Origin: Rotaria sp. Silwood1
Taxonomy: Eukaryota; Rotifera; Eurotatoria; Philodinida; Philodinidae
NCBI GenBank assembly: GCA_905250075.1
Contig: CAJNOP010000063.1
Coordinates: forward strand, 469,752-533,751
Reading direction: 5' to 3'
DNA: 64,000 nucleotides
A program made the translations under genes and the position numbers. The notes beneath the pieces are model-generated. The model was given only the letters and a program-made list of their open reading frames with translations. It had not been told where the DNA came from and made no database searches. Shown piece after piece: positions 51,935-62,612 of this stretch. Numbering within the stretch: position 1 is the first letter of the stretch; every line of letters begins with the position of its first letter.

Positions 51935-54117
51935 TTAGTACTGCCGCGGAAGATATAGAACATTGTCGCTCACAAGTGAAAGCTGGAAGTTTAGGCTATC
52001 CATGCGCATCCTGTGCAATTCTCGCTGAATTTCCTGTTCTCTCTTTGCAGCGGCTAGTTTACGTTCTGAAATGTTTTGTAATTGCGTATTATAATCTTCT
52101 TGTTCTTTTTGAGATTGTTTTATCATATTTTCAGCATCAATCTTTGTCCATCCAGTAATTGGATCGCGCCATGTGATGTTCTGAGCATCAATATTTTTTG
52201 CTATTGCGTCCAGAGTTCTTTTGGCAAGCATACTATTATTATGAGCACGTAGAAAAGGATTTGAGATAATTTTAAACATGTGATGTTTGTGTATTGTGTT
52301 AAGGGGGAACCCCCCCTCCGAAACCTATCTTCTAAACGATACAACAGATTTCGATGAAAATTTCAGGAAATAGAAAAGCTAATGTAACTAGCATCTGATA
52401 AAAATTTCAACCAATCATTTTTGATAATTAAGAAGCTATACTCAATTTACTCATGAAAACGGGGGTTTTGGCACGGAACATTTTCCCGATGCGCGGTAGC
52501 ATGAAAAATGTTGAACTTTGTTTCAAAATGAAGAAAAATCTTTTATCTAGAAATTGTAGGAACAGTTTTTTGAAATTCGTTTTCGTTCAATTGTAGTAAT
52601 CATTTTAAACCGAAAATCGCAAAAACTGCTTTGAGCACTTTCAAAGATTTTCAAATATCTAAACAATGGAGATATATTTTGAAAATCTGTTCCGACAATT
52701 TCTAGAAAAAAGTCTCATCTTTTAAATAAATAAAAATCAGCAGAGTACATCAAGCGGTGAACTGGGAAAATGTTCCGCAATGGTCAGAAAACGATAAAAA
52801 AGTGAAGCTGAGAAAAACGAATAACAACATTGCGACGTAGTTGATGATCTTCTTGCAGAGAGAATTCGAGCATATTATATATCACTGAAAAGCGCACAAA
52901 AAGTTCTTACAGTTGGTAGTATTTTCAAGAAAAAAATAAGCCGATTTCTTAAGCTAATTTCTGAATCCAAGTTCACTGTAGCGCCATCTTTTCGAAAAAT
53001 AGCCTAATTTTGAACCTTTCTTATAAGACTGCAACATCCAAAACATGATTACTCGATACGGTAATGGTTTTAGAGTGCTAATAAAGAAGGTAGAACGATA
53101 TTAGTTACCGATAATTAAGAAAGAAAATCAACAAGACAGCCGATTTTCCATTATAGCGTCCAGTAAACTTGCCAAAATTGGGCAAAATATGTTCCATTCC
53201 TATATAGTTTATACATATTCTGAAAGAGGACACTTGGGGCTACAAGAAGATGTGTTTTTCCAAAAATCGACTTTTCAAGGAAAAAACGACTTTCGAAGGG
53301 GGGGTTCCCCCTTAATGCATTTTTCACATAAATCATAACTAGATTCACATTGTTCACAGTGATGTCGTATCCCATCGGTCTTCTTGTTGACAATTGTTAC
53401 AAGTAATGCCTAAATGTTCCAAGTTATGGGCACGCTGTAAAAGTTCGCTATGCGACGTATCTTTTGAAAATGTATGCATTATTGACGGATGTTCATGTGG
53501 CATGAGTGAGATGCATTTATTGCAAACACAGAAATTATTTGGACATTGATCACAGTTAAAGATTACGTCTTTTCCACATGCAAGCACGTTTAAACAATGA
53601 TCACAATAGCCCAAAAACATTGTTAAATATTCTCTAGTTGCAAAGATCGACGTGGGACGTGCCTTAAGAAAGAGAAAAGTTACATGCCTGTCACTTCAAA
53701 TATTCTAATGTAAAATTAAACGAAAAATGAAGTCAAGTTTAGTGAAAAAAATACTAAATAGAAATGGATTTGGATTGAAAATGTTCATGGTTTCATTTAA
53801 AATATGTGTCATTCTAGTTTTACCTGTAAATCGGCTTTAATTTCTACGGATTTTTCCTCCATCTCCAGCGATGACTGTACTGGTACCATCGACTTTGTTT
53901 TAGTACCTATCTATAAAGGACAATTACATAAACTGTTTTGATTAAACTCATTCAAGCGCAGTCTCGTGTTTACCTTGTCTAACGTATGATGATCACTGCT
54001 TGCACGATTGTGCTCCTTCTTCGTGCATGTCTTGCAGACAAAATGGCTCACACATTGACGACATTTGTAAAATCTTGATGATTCTGAAATTTCCATACCG
54101 CATGATGTACAAATCAT
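51935..54117 (-). pseudogene. ZZ-type zinc-finger protein gene, broken by a TTAA element and a frameshift
   Basis: Exons in reading order: 54117-53974, 53910-53824, then 53662 down to the element at 53311 and on from 52298 to 51935. Three ZZ/B-box-like Cys/His clusters are visible: Cys-Thr-Ser-Cys..Cys-Arg-Gln-Cys..Cys-Lys-Thr-Cys in exon 1, Cys-Asp-His-Cys..Cys-Asp-Gln-Cys..Cys-Asn-Lys-Cys in exon 3, and Cys-Asn-Asn-Cys..Cys-Glu-Gln-Cys..Cys-Glu-Lys-Cys just before the insertion. A Glu/Lys/Arg-rich coiled coil closes the protein. The third cluster has a one-base frame change near 53385-53395. The 1009-bp insertion interrupts the same cluster, and its TTAA duplication leaves the flanking frames compatible. 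Such fingers bind protein partners. An assembly error could explain the frameshift. Confidence 0.75.
52299..53315. mobile_element. TTAA-target (piggyBac-like) non-autonomous element
   Basis: The two ends (52299-52323 and 53291-53315) are inverted repeats with one mismatch over about 25 bases: TTAA, then GGGGGAACCCCCCC, then TYCGAAA. TTAA at both borders is the target duplication of piggyBac-type transposition. The internal 1009 bp has no transposase frame. It contains a further 14-bp inverted pair (52474-52487 CGGAACATTTTCCC and 52764-52777). The terminal repeat can itself fold (GGGGGAACCCCC). It lies within the ZZ-finger gene. Confidence 0.85.
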
Positions 54118-55860
54118 GATTGGTGTCTTTCATTTAATGCAAGATGCTAATGACGATACTTTTTTGTGTCTACGTTTATTTATACCTATATGCAATATAG
54201 AGAAAATTGTCAATTGAATACAACGATAGTTAGATTATTCTGTCAAGTAGAACGTGATAAAATCACATGTGTCGTCACCCAATGATTATCACTTCGTTTT
54301 TATGAGTCATCAAAGCGAAAAAAAATCAATCTAGCTGATATACAATACTTTTTATTGAATATTATGGCTTTATGTCGAGCTCAGAACTCCTGAGTATTAG
54401 AGTATAGGATTTTTTTTCTATAGAAAATACCATAGATTTTCATTAACTGATTTTAAATCTCAAGGCTTGCTTGACTATGAGACATGTCGCAGTCAATCCT
54501 AATATGGACGACCACGCATGCAGTACCTAAAACCAACCAATAGAGAAAATTACTTCAAAATATCTATCGGTATTCGTGAAATATCTACATATTTTTTATA
54601 GTTATCGAGATTATATGCCGTCGATAAAAACAAAAACTGCAAAATTGGCAAACTTAAACAGCATGTAACCGTCCAAAAATCAAAAGATGTCACCATACAC
54701 GCAAAGTATAACATAATGAAATATTCATGCACTTTATCTAATGGCAGATGCACCAAACGTTATCTATACGCACAGAACACCTGACCTGTTACTTTTGATA
54801 CACATGCTATTTTATATATGGCACCGAAAAGTCAACCAATAATAGTATACTTATCTGAATCACTCTCTATATTGTTTAGTGCTACTTTTGTTTTATGGTT
54901 TGTTTCACTGAATTAGGTCTTCTTATGTTTTTAAGATCTTAACAATGAAAATTTTGAAAATATCAATAGGCTTAACATAAAATTAAGTGAGAAAAAAACT
55001 TTGCTTTTCATATCATATTTATATATTTAAACAATCATTTTATGGGATAATATTTTGAAAACATAGGAGCTTTAAATCGATAATCATGCAATTATCTGCT
55101 ATAAACTTTTAAGACTCTATTGTCGATTTATAATGAAGAATAAAGAAAATAAAATATTGTCTTCCTTTTTTTTCTTCAAAAATGAGCCAATATTTGTCGA
55201 AAAAAGTTCAAATCGACTAATATCACCAAATGTTAAACGAGTGTTTATTTTTCTCTTAGAATCTTGTTGTCTTTCAATTTGATTTCTGAGAAATATTTTA
55301 CATGAGACAAAATGACCGCTCAATAGTCACCTATTGAAAAAATGATGCCAATAGTCGTCTCTTCGTCTCTTCGAGCAACATTAACCGATTTAGCAGAACA
55401 TAAAATATTTTTTCAAACCAATATATTCACAATATTGCCTTTGAGAAAGATATGATTCGATTGGTAATTATTCTATTTATAGTCATACCTGACTCAGTCG
55501 GTGTTTTTCACACCAGATCCAAAGTGTCTTAAAGACATTCTTCCCACTGTTTTTTCACATCCAAAAATTATATAACATGGATGAAGAAAAAGGAGCAACT
55601 TTTTCAAGCTCGAGTAAAAAGTCGAGTACAAATTGATCACCCCCTATAAATCTTGTCAGTCTTCTGACTACAATCGATGATAGCTTAATCAGATTGAACT
55701 GAAAATTGAAGGAAACTGTGGAGCTACTGTGTTCAAAAGTGTAATTAAAAATCAACAGATACTGAGATGTTATTGTCTCGTTAACCTTTGACTTTCTCAG
55801 AATATCGTTATATGGTTATGCTAAAGGAAAAAAAAAGCTGATTGTTTTAATTGTCATTGA
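54118..55860. other. Intergenic stretch
   Basis: Includes the probable promoter of the ZZ gene. No gene was supported; the short minus frames at 54550-54756, 55117-55323 and 55555-55755 have no splice context or recognisable motif. Confidence 0.45.
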
Positions 55861-56572
55861 TTGCCAATGACTGTCAATGATTGCTTTGGTCGCAATCAGC
55901 TTTTGCTCCTTGAAATTTTACATGAAATCATTGAGATTGTGTCAAAATCGAACAGGCTAGATGATTCTAAACTCGGCTTAACCTATAATAAGATCGCATC
56001 ATGCCATTTTAGAATGAAAAATTACAAACGTCGAAATATTATTTTTGTTTATTTAAACTTAGGTAAATGTTATCAAAGTCAAAACATTTATGATGATGCT
56101 TTACGTAATTATCATGAAGGCTTATCTCTTCCTTCAGAAAATCAACCTATGACTCTTGCAGAAAAAAATATATTTATTCAATTATGTCAACGACTAAATT
56201 TAGTGTATTAAAGTCTTATTCATTATATTTCAACATTAAAAATGCTTCGAAAAGATTTAGTAATGGCTTCCGAATATCTACCTCCTGATAGTAACACATT
56301 TTCATATTATTATGAAAAAGTTATCGATTTATACATACATTTTAATGATTGGAAACACAATTATCGGTTTATCATCCCATTATATTACAGTTATAGATGG
56401 TATTCAAGTTATTGGAAAGATATTTTGAGATGTCGAACATTTTGAAATAGCTTTAAAAAGCTTTGAATTAGCATTCACTATTGCAAGAAAATATCTTTCA
56501 ACTGAATATCTATTACTTTCATCGTTATCAAAACATATTGAAGTAACAAACACAATAAAAAATTCAAAATAA
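55861..56572 (+). pseudogene. Decayed tetratricopeptide-repeat (TPR) gene fragment
   Basis: Plus-strand frames carry TPR-like helices: Leu-Gly-Leu-Thr-Tyr-Asn-Lys-Ile-Ala followed by Tyr-Leu-Asn-Leu-Gly-Lys-Cys-Tyr-Gln..Ala-Leu-Arg-Asn-Tyr-His-Glu-Gly-Leu (to the stop at 56211), then in other frames a piece at 56242-56445 and Phe-Glu-Ile-Ala-Leu-Lys-Ser-Phe-Glu-Leu-Ala (about 56444-56572). Frame changes and stops separate them, and there is no good ATG. TPR arrays of the kinesin-light-chain type are highly expanded in bdelloids (from memory). Non-functional as it stands. Confidence 0.6.
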
Positions 56573-57358
56573 AATGTTTAAAAGATATTAATAACCAATT
56601 TGATCAATACTTATAGTATTACTAATACTATTTTATATTTTCAAGGTGGTGTAAATTCAAAACGTTTCAATGAATTTTTTTCTCGATCGTGTATATATGG
56701 TTTGATAGAGTTTGAAAAGCTGGTCACGAATCTATACTTTTTATTTTGATTCGATCATTATTCGCCTGGAAAAATTCTTAAACACATCAAATGACTAAAA
56801 TATAGTATTTGTACCTAAGAATTCGCTTTTTCTACAGAAACAGTTAATTTCCAATTACATTTATTTTACAAACTTTTTAAAAATATTATATTCTGAATCA
56901 ACATGAAAAACCGAGTAAAAAGCTGTTATTTTATAAGACGTAAAGCTATTAGATTTTAAAAAAATTTTGTTCGATATGAATAGATTCATGCAACTCAAAG
57001 TATTATTCGTGAACTTTCTTGTAAACCTATCTAGTTCTTTTAACAAGAGATAAAAACAAGTGTCTTATCTCATTAGAATCGCCAGACGATGAGCTACAAA
57101 AGTATCTATCTCGTTTTTTAGATTCTGTTTCATTGTTGGTAAAATTGAATTTTTTTCCCGTCTAATGGTAAGATGAGGCGAAAGGGTGGATGGAGCCTAG
57201 GTACTTGCTATTGTGAAGAATAACACACCCACACCAACGTGATAAATTTCTATTTCGATTATGAAAATAATGTGAAATAAAGTGTAAAATATGTCAAAAT
57301 GTTTAAAATTTGTTCTGATGCTATAACGACCCAAGCGAGGAAAAACATAAATACCAGT
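56573..57358. other. Intergenic stretch
   Basis: No gene was seen. It contains a weak telomere-like inverted pair at 57182-57238. Confidence 0.45.
57182..57238. repeat. Weak inverted telomere-like cassette 6
   Basis: A G arm AAGGGTGGATGGA and a C arm AACACACCCACACCAAC about 26 bases apart. Pairing is imperfect. Confidence 0.45.
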
Positions 57359-60216
57359 TTATAGTCGAGCATATTTGACAACTTGATGATTGTTCTCATC
57401 AACTACATACAAATTATAATTCGAATCAAAGGCTATAGCTGATGGTTTGTTGAGCACAGGTGTGCTACCACTACCTCCAACAACAGTGTTACCAATTGTT
57501 GAGTTGACACAATATCTTACAATGAGAGAACGACCAGCATCAGCAACGTACAAATTATTATACAGATCATAAATAATACCTCTAGGCATGCCAAGAGTAC
57601 CTATACTACCATTGACTTGAGTTAAAGTTAAGTCTGGGGTTGATGCGTTAAATGTCCACAGATAAATACTATTACGAGATTCATCACTTAAATAAACCTG
57701 ATTCGTTGAATTAGGCGCAAGAAGAATTCCGTAAAGTCTGCCAATGATGTTGCTACTAATAAGAAGAATGCCAATTGCTGCATTCGGAGTCCATTTCACT
57801 ACTGCAATCTAATCATAAAGTATGTCTCGAGTTGCAAATAATTGCTACTTTATCATTAAACGAATTTCAAAAAAGATTGACTTGATGAATATGCCCATCG
57901 TTCATTGTCACTATCAGCGACGTAAACATTCGAATCATCGTCAACATCTATTCCAAATGGTCTTCTGAGCGAGTTCAGTGTTGATGAGCTCGTACCCGTT
58001 TGTCCAGCAACGGTTGTACCGGTTAGAGAATTGTGAGGAAAACGCTGAATTCGATTATTTTGATTATCGACTACATACATGAATCCGTTTTTGTCAAAAG
58101 TTAAACCTACAGGATTGTTTAGCAAAGTCGAAGTCGAACCTGATGAGCCGCTACTATCGCCAGCTACTGTTGCACCACTTGTCATACCCAAAGTCCAATT
58201 TTGCACGCGATTATTGTTACTATCCGAAATGAATAGAGTGTCATTAGCGTCAATATACAAACCAGCTGGAGCATTGAACTGGTTAGTGTTCTTTCCATAA
58301 GTGCCACTTCCCGCGACACGTTCACCTGTTTGATTCCAACGAAGATTCGTACCTAAAATAATACTTTATACATTGAACTCTAAATATTAAATTATAAAAT
58401 AGCAGACAGGAATTGAAGGACGTTGTGGTGGTTGTCGTTGTCGTGGTGGTACTAGTGGCCGAAGTGGTCGTAGTTGCGCTGGTGGTTGTGGTCGTGGCCG
58501 TGGTAGTGATCGTGGTAGTGGTTGTGGTGGTGATCGTGGTAGTGACTGTGGTGGTCGTAGTGGTTGCAGTGGTCATGGTGGTAGTCGTAGTGGTCTTGGT
58601 TGTGGTGGTAGTGGCCGTGGTAGTGGTTGTCGTCGTAACTGAATGAAAAGAAGTGAAGACTCATTCACCGACAGTTCCGCGCGCGACTTTTCCACACCAA
58701 ATACTTTTATGCAAATGATTTTTTTGTTTTGTTTCATGAAGAATGAATAGCTTTTCCAAACTTCATGAAGTACAGTTCGAAGGGCGTGTAGAATGGATGT
58801 GAGAAGAAGTACCTGTGAGTCCTCCTTTGCATTCACATTGGTACTCAAACTCACACTGGCACTAATACATCACATAAACATAGAAAAAAAATCCTTTGGT
58901 GCGGGATTGTGGGCGGGAAAATGTCGCGCGCAGAACTCTCGTGTCATGGTAAAGATCATTCTTGACGCTGATTACGTGTGGTGAAATACCTGAAGTGGAA
59001 CTTGTTGTTGATATCGTCGCTAAAACAAAAATATCAAGAGAAATAAGAACAAGTGCCGATTGATAAGTGAACATTTGTTTGAAATTCCGGAACTTAAATG
59101 TCAATCAAATCTAGTTTCACCTGCACAATGGGTTCTACAACTTCATAGAGCCGAATATATTTCATGTTTCATTTACTGATTAACCAATATGAGTTTTTCC
59201 CATAGTGGTAGCTCTAATTTTTCGGATTTGTCTTTCAGAAAAAATCGGTTCGTCAACACTTCCGAGCAATTGAAATTTTTGTTTTTTTTATGCAAAACTA
59301 ATAGCTATTGCAATTTTTATAAAGAATGGTTTACGGATTGTGAGGGAAAGTGCATATGGATTATTTTGCGCAGGAGTGTCAGTGCGAAAACGTTGCGCGC
59401 AGAACTGCTGTGTTACGAAAAAAATACTAGAAGCCTGAAAAAAATTTTGAAAAATATGGAACTACGTTAATTTGTAGTGGTACGTCTTAGATACATTGCT
59501 ATATCAACATAAAATGTATGCCATTCAATGAAAGTGATAAATTTCTGTAACAAGAACTCCTTCTTTTGTAACCTTGGTAGTCGGATAACTCACAGCTAAC
59601 TCAATAATTTCACCTGAAATTTTTACTAAGAAGTTCTCAGAGCATATATGAAGGTCTCCTGAAAATTTTTATCAGATCCCTTTTTCCAGAGCAAAAATAA
59701 CTTTCTAACAATTTGGTGGCTGAAGACAACAGCTCTGATATTTAGCATTTTGTTTAATTAAATATTATGTCAAATTTAAAGATTGAAACTTACTTAATGT
59801 TGATACAATAATTGATGCACTTCCGTCTGTAGCATTAATTTTATCAGGATTGGATGTAATCCAGAGTGCAAGTATTGTAGCTAAAACAACTGCACCCAGT
59901 AAAATACCGATAATAAACCACAGACAGCATGATGAACAACACCATGGTGAATAATGGTGAACTCTTTTACTAAGCAAAACAAAATATTATTGCAACTATA
60001 CTGATGATGAATGCTAGCGAATTCATTTTCAAGAAAGAAATCAAACAAAAATTTTCTATCATCTTTTGACTCAACAGCAAAACAAATATTGTTTTGTTAC
60101 CGATATCTTTGTCTTGATTGATCTGTTTTCTCGCATCGATTAATAAATGATTTCTCGGATGAGAGAGAGACAGGTGCTGACCAGTCACTGAACTGTTGAT
60201 TTCGTTTGACAGGCAT
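57359..60216 (-). CDS. Type II membrane protein with Thr-rich stalk and extracellular NHL-repeat propeller
   Basis: Six exons in reading order: 60216-60101, 59969-59794, 59019-58990, 58638-58408, 58352-57882, 57801-57359. Phases agree and give 488 residues. The cytosolic N-terminus (about 1-50) ends in a Cys cluster (CCSSCC), followed by one transmembrane helix at about 57-80. A Ser/Thr stalk encoded by an ACN simple repeat (about 100-180) follows, then a beta-propeller of NHL repeats. These show as Asp-Ser-Asn-Asn-Asn-Arg-Val, Val-Asp-Asn-Gln-Asn-Asn-Arg-Ile, Val-Ala-Asp-Ser-Asp-Asn-Glu and Val-Val-Asp-Glu-Asn-Asn-His. NHL propellers bind proteins or RNA; here the topology suggests an extracellular ligand. 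Two introns are 55 and 80 bases. The ATG at 60216 was chosen because only that frame splices correctly. Confidence 0.82.
58408..58638 (-). repeat. Coding ACN simple repeat (Thr-rich stalk exon)
   Basis: Almost the whole exon is an imperfect trinucleotide array read as Thr with some Ala, Ile, Val and Ser. It is open on the opposite strand as a Val-rich frame, which is a by-product. Its length is likely to vary between alleles. Confidence 0.85.
58673..59406. repeat. Three copies of a GC-rich 26-base word in NHL-gene introns
   Basis: Copies at 58673-58698 (inverted), 58912-58937 and 59381-59406 share GGAAAANGTCGCGCGC followed by RGAACT, with flanking similarity such as CTTTGGTG upstream. The first and second form an inverted pair about 215 bases apart in one intron. 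They are probably ends of a short degenerate mobile element. Confidence 0.6.
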
Positions 60217-60718
60217 TTCAAAATATGAGCTAGTGGCAGCTAGCAAATATCTATCGAATCGAATAAGATGGAGAGAATTATATTGCTTTTCAATTCAAAT
60301 TTGCATATCTATCCGACATTTCTATGAGTGCCATATGCGCAGTAATTTTTAATCTTGTTCGAAGCACATCAAACGACTACGTAATTGATTACTTCAAGAG
60401 CTTCGAATTCTTTCTAGTTTATTAAATTCTATGTGTTCACATAATCAAGAATAGACCAATGCAAATCAATTATATTTGCAGCTCTTTGACTAATGACAGT
60501 GCACAATACGCACGAAGTAATTTCTCTTCTACGTAAAAATGAGAAGAAAAAATAATGACGGATGATGGAGTTTTTCGTATACCGTCGCGTTCGATGTTAC
60601 GGCAAGATGCAAAAGCTCAATCATTCCTATGGATGCAAGTATAGTTTTGCATACTCTCTAGGCAGCATACAGTGGCAAAACAAAAAACGCTGCTATGTGT
60701 AACTTATTGATAAAAAAT

Positions 60719-60770
60719 CAGGATGTGAGTGTGATGAGAAGAACATTCACATTCACATCCACATCCTATA
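60719..60770. repeat. Inverted telomere-like cassette 7
   Basis: Arms CAGGATGTGAGTGTGATGAG and CACATTCACATCCACATCCT are complementary with few mismatches around a very short loop. The cassette ends exactly where the TPR fragment begins. Confidence 0.78.
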
Positions 60771-60883
60771 GGACTTTAGGTGAAACTTATCGCGAACTGG
60801 AAGATTATTCAATGACATTGACATATTTTCGAGAGGGACTAGAAATATATGAAAAGAAGACACCAAAAAGTCTTTCGAATTGA
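60770..60883 (+). pseudogene. TPR fragment truncated at a telomere-like cassette
   Basis: About 37 residues carry a typical TPR pattern: Leu-Gly-Glu-Thr-Tyr-Arg-Glu-Leu-Glu-Asp-Tyr..Ala-free helix..Tyr-Phe-Arg-Glu-Gly-Leu-Glu-Ile-Tyr-Glu. The frame ends at TGA 60881-60883, and upstream it runs into the telomere-like repeat with no start codon. It is a fragment of a TPR gene, perhaps related to the one at 55.9 kb. Confidence 0.6.
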
Positions 60884-61182
60884 GTAGTGATCTATTATAT
60901 TTTTGTTACTCGACAATATAATATTGCAATGACAATTGTCAACAAGCGGTATAGATATTGCTTAACAGCAATTATTTTCAACTTATCCTCATCTCTTGAG
61001 GTGTAAAGAAACTTTTAATACAATTTATCTCTGACTTGTTCAATAAACTCTTTCTAATTGCTATTCAGTGCCTTGGACTTTTCTCAGCTCTCTTTTGCGC
61101 TCGAACGTGTGCGAGCAGGAAGATGGCCCATGAGCCGGATACGAATGCGTGCAAGGTGGACCACACTGAGCTGATATGCAAA

Positions 61183-61205
61183 GAAGGGTGTGGGTTTGGG
61201 TGCGG
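61183..61205 (+). repeat. Telomere-like G-rich tract
   Basis: GAAGGGTGTGGGTTTGGGTG plus a few bases, touching the left end of the inverted-repeat element at 61208. Confidence 0.6.
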
Positions 61206-61207
61206 AG

Positions 61208-61623
61208 CAGAGATGGAACCGGTACTAAACAGGATGCTGATGATACGTCAGTTTATCAAAGAAAATTCGACCCACCGTCAAAATATCGGTCTACAGACAA
61301 CATGCTGAGGCTTGAAATGAAACCTTGTTTCACGGTGAACTCTCGTGCGGGCTACCTTCGTACCTTCACGGATAATGGCATAATGCTTCACCGTTGATAA
61401 CCATAGTCTCACTGATGGGCATTCTAAAAACTATTTGTTAAATAAATTCGTGTGTGATCAGTGGAACTAGTCTTGGTTTCAGTTATTTTTTCATGTGAAT
61501 ACCATCAAAAAGCAGAAAAGTGAAAAATTTAGACTAGTATAAGGCGGTTTCGACCGGTAGACCGGTCAATCCAGATTGGTACCAGACCGAACCGGCCGGT
61601 TACCTGTATCGGTTCCATCTCTA
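61208..61623. mobile_element. GC-rich terminal-inverted-repeat element between telomere-like tracts
   Basis: The ends are 18-base inverted repeats differing at two positions: CAGAGATGGAACCGGTAC at the left and, in complement, TAGAGATGGAACCGATAC at the right. The 416-bp inside is far richer in GC than the neighbourhood and carries ACCGGT-type palindromes near 61550-61600. Both flanks are TG-rich telomere-like sequence. The flanking eight bases (GTGCGGAG and ATGTGGAA) are only partly alike, so the hAT-type assignment suggested by the CAGAG start is tentative. The 60-codon frame inside is not recognised. Confidence 0.6.
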
Positions 61624-61624
61624 A

Positions 61625-61856
61625 TGTGGAATGTTGGTGTGGATGTGGTTTGGGTGTAAGTGTGGGTGTGGGATGTTGACGTGTATGTGACTTGGGTGTA
61701 AATGTGGATGTCGGTTGATATATAGAGAAAATCTTAACCAACATCCACACCCAAATCCGCACCGGACGTCCACACCCACACCCACCCCTACCCCACTTCC
61801 ACCCACACCACACCCACACGTACACCCACACTCACACAATCACATCCACACCCAAA
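61625..61856. repeat. Large inverted telomere-like tract
   Basis: A 93-base G-rich arm (61625-61717) of degenerate GTGTGG/GGGTGT units faces a 120-base C-rich arm (61737-61856) of CCACAC/ACACCC units across a 19-base AT loop. The arms are complementary in many registers and could form a long hairpin or quadruplex. Frames across it are repeat by-products. Confidence 0.88.
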
Positions 61857-62019
61857 GCCATCCAACACGTACCTTTTCAATATTAAATGATTCAAAGATA
61901 CTCTTTTGTTGATTAATAGGATTTCCATTGATACTTGTAACGGAAGCAGAAACCTTTTCAGAGCTTAATTTTTGGGCTTGCTTCTGAGAGTTCAATACAG
62001 GATTTGGTATGGTAACGCT

Positions 62020-62435
62020 TTAAACGAACGGTACAAAAAAGGCGCCCAGTATCGGTACAACTTTTACTTGTAGAAATAGTGGTAAAATAATTGCAGAGAT
62101 TGACATCATGATGGATTCAGAGTTTGCAATCTACAACAAAAGATAAATGAAATCTTTACTTAAATAGATTTAGTGAGAATATCTCAAGCATCGATAATTT
62201 AAAAATGGAAAGTTTAAAACATGTTATTTATCAGAACAAAAAGTGATCTGAGAATCAATGCCTGAATACTAAGGTAACACCAATCTAATACTTTAAATGA
62301 AAGTGCAATAAAAGGAACGGATCCAAACACTAATATAGACAAATGGTACAATATTATATATACTTTCATTCTTATACCCTTTCCGAGAATTTCTTCCAAG
62401 AATTCAACAGCATCGTTTCCTCACCGATTCTTGTT
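62020..62435 (-). CDS. Possible 3' end of a membrane-protein gene
   Basis: Two coding-like pieces join in phase 0: from about 62435 to 62292 (Glu-Phe-Leu-Glu-Glu-Ile-Leu then a hydrophobic helix) and 62130-62020 (a second hydrophobic helix with Leu-Pro-Leu-Phe-Leu, ending Pro-Phe-Val and TAA). The intron would be 161 bases with a GTATTA donor and a good TTTTGTTGTAG acceptor. The 5' part is missing, since the next gene ends only about 180 bases upstream, so this may be a remnant. Not recognised. Confidence 0.25.
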
Positions 62436-62612
62436 TAACAGCATAAACACTTTTGGTAAGGAATAAAATGCAAAAAAATCAACAACTACTTTCAAAAAAT
62501 TATTTAATATGATTTAGCATAGCGGCTCACAGATAATATGCACAATTAAAAAGTAAAAAGACGTTGATTAGTTTTGGTACATCATGCACGCCAGAAACCA
62601 GAAATTTTTCAT

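Noticed and set aside
53151..53393. Minus-strand 80-codon frame
   Set aside because: Runs out of frame from the ZZ gene into the TTAA element; not an independent gene.
58413..58646. Val-rich plus-strand open frame
   Set aside because: It is the reverse of the Thr-rich trinucleotide exon of the NHL gene and has no other support.
61036..61308. Cys-containing frame with a hydrophobic start, resembling a secreted protein
   Set aside because: It has no ATG and runs into the telomere-like tract and inverted-repeat element.
61529..61912. Gly/Cys/Val- and His/Pro-rich frames on both strands
   Set aside because: Translations of the inverted telomere-like tract.
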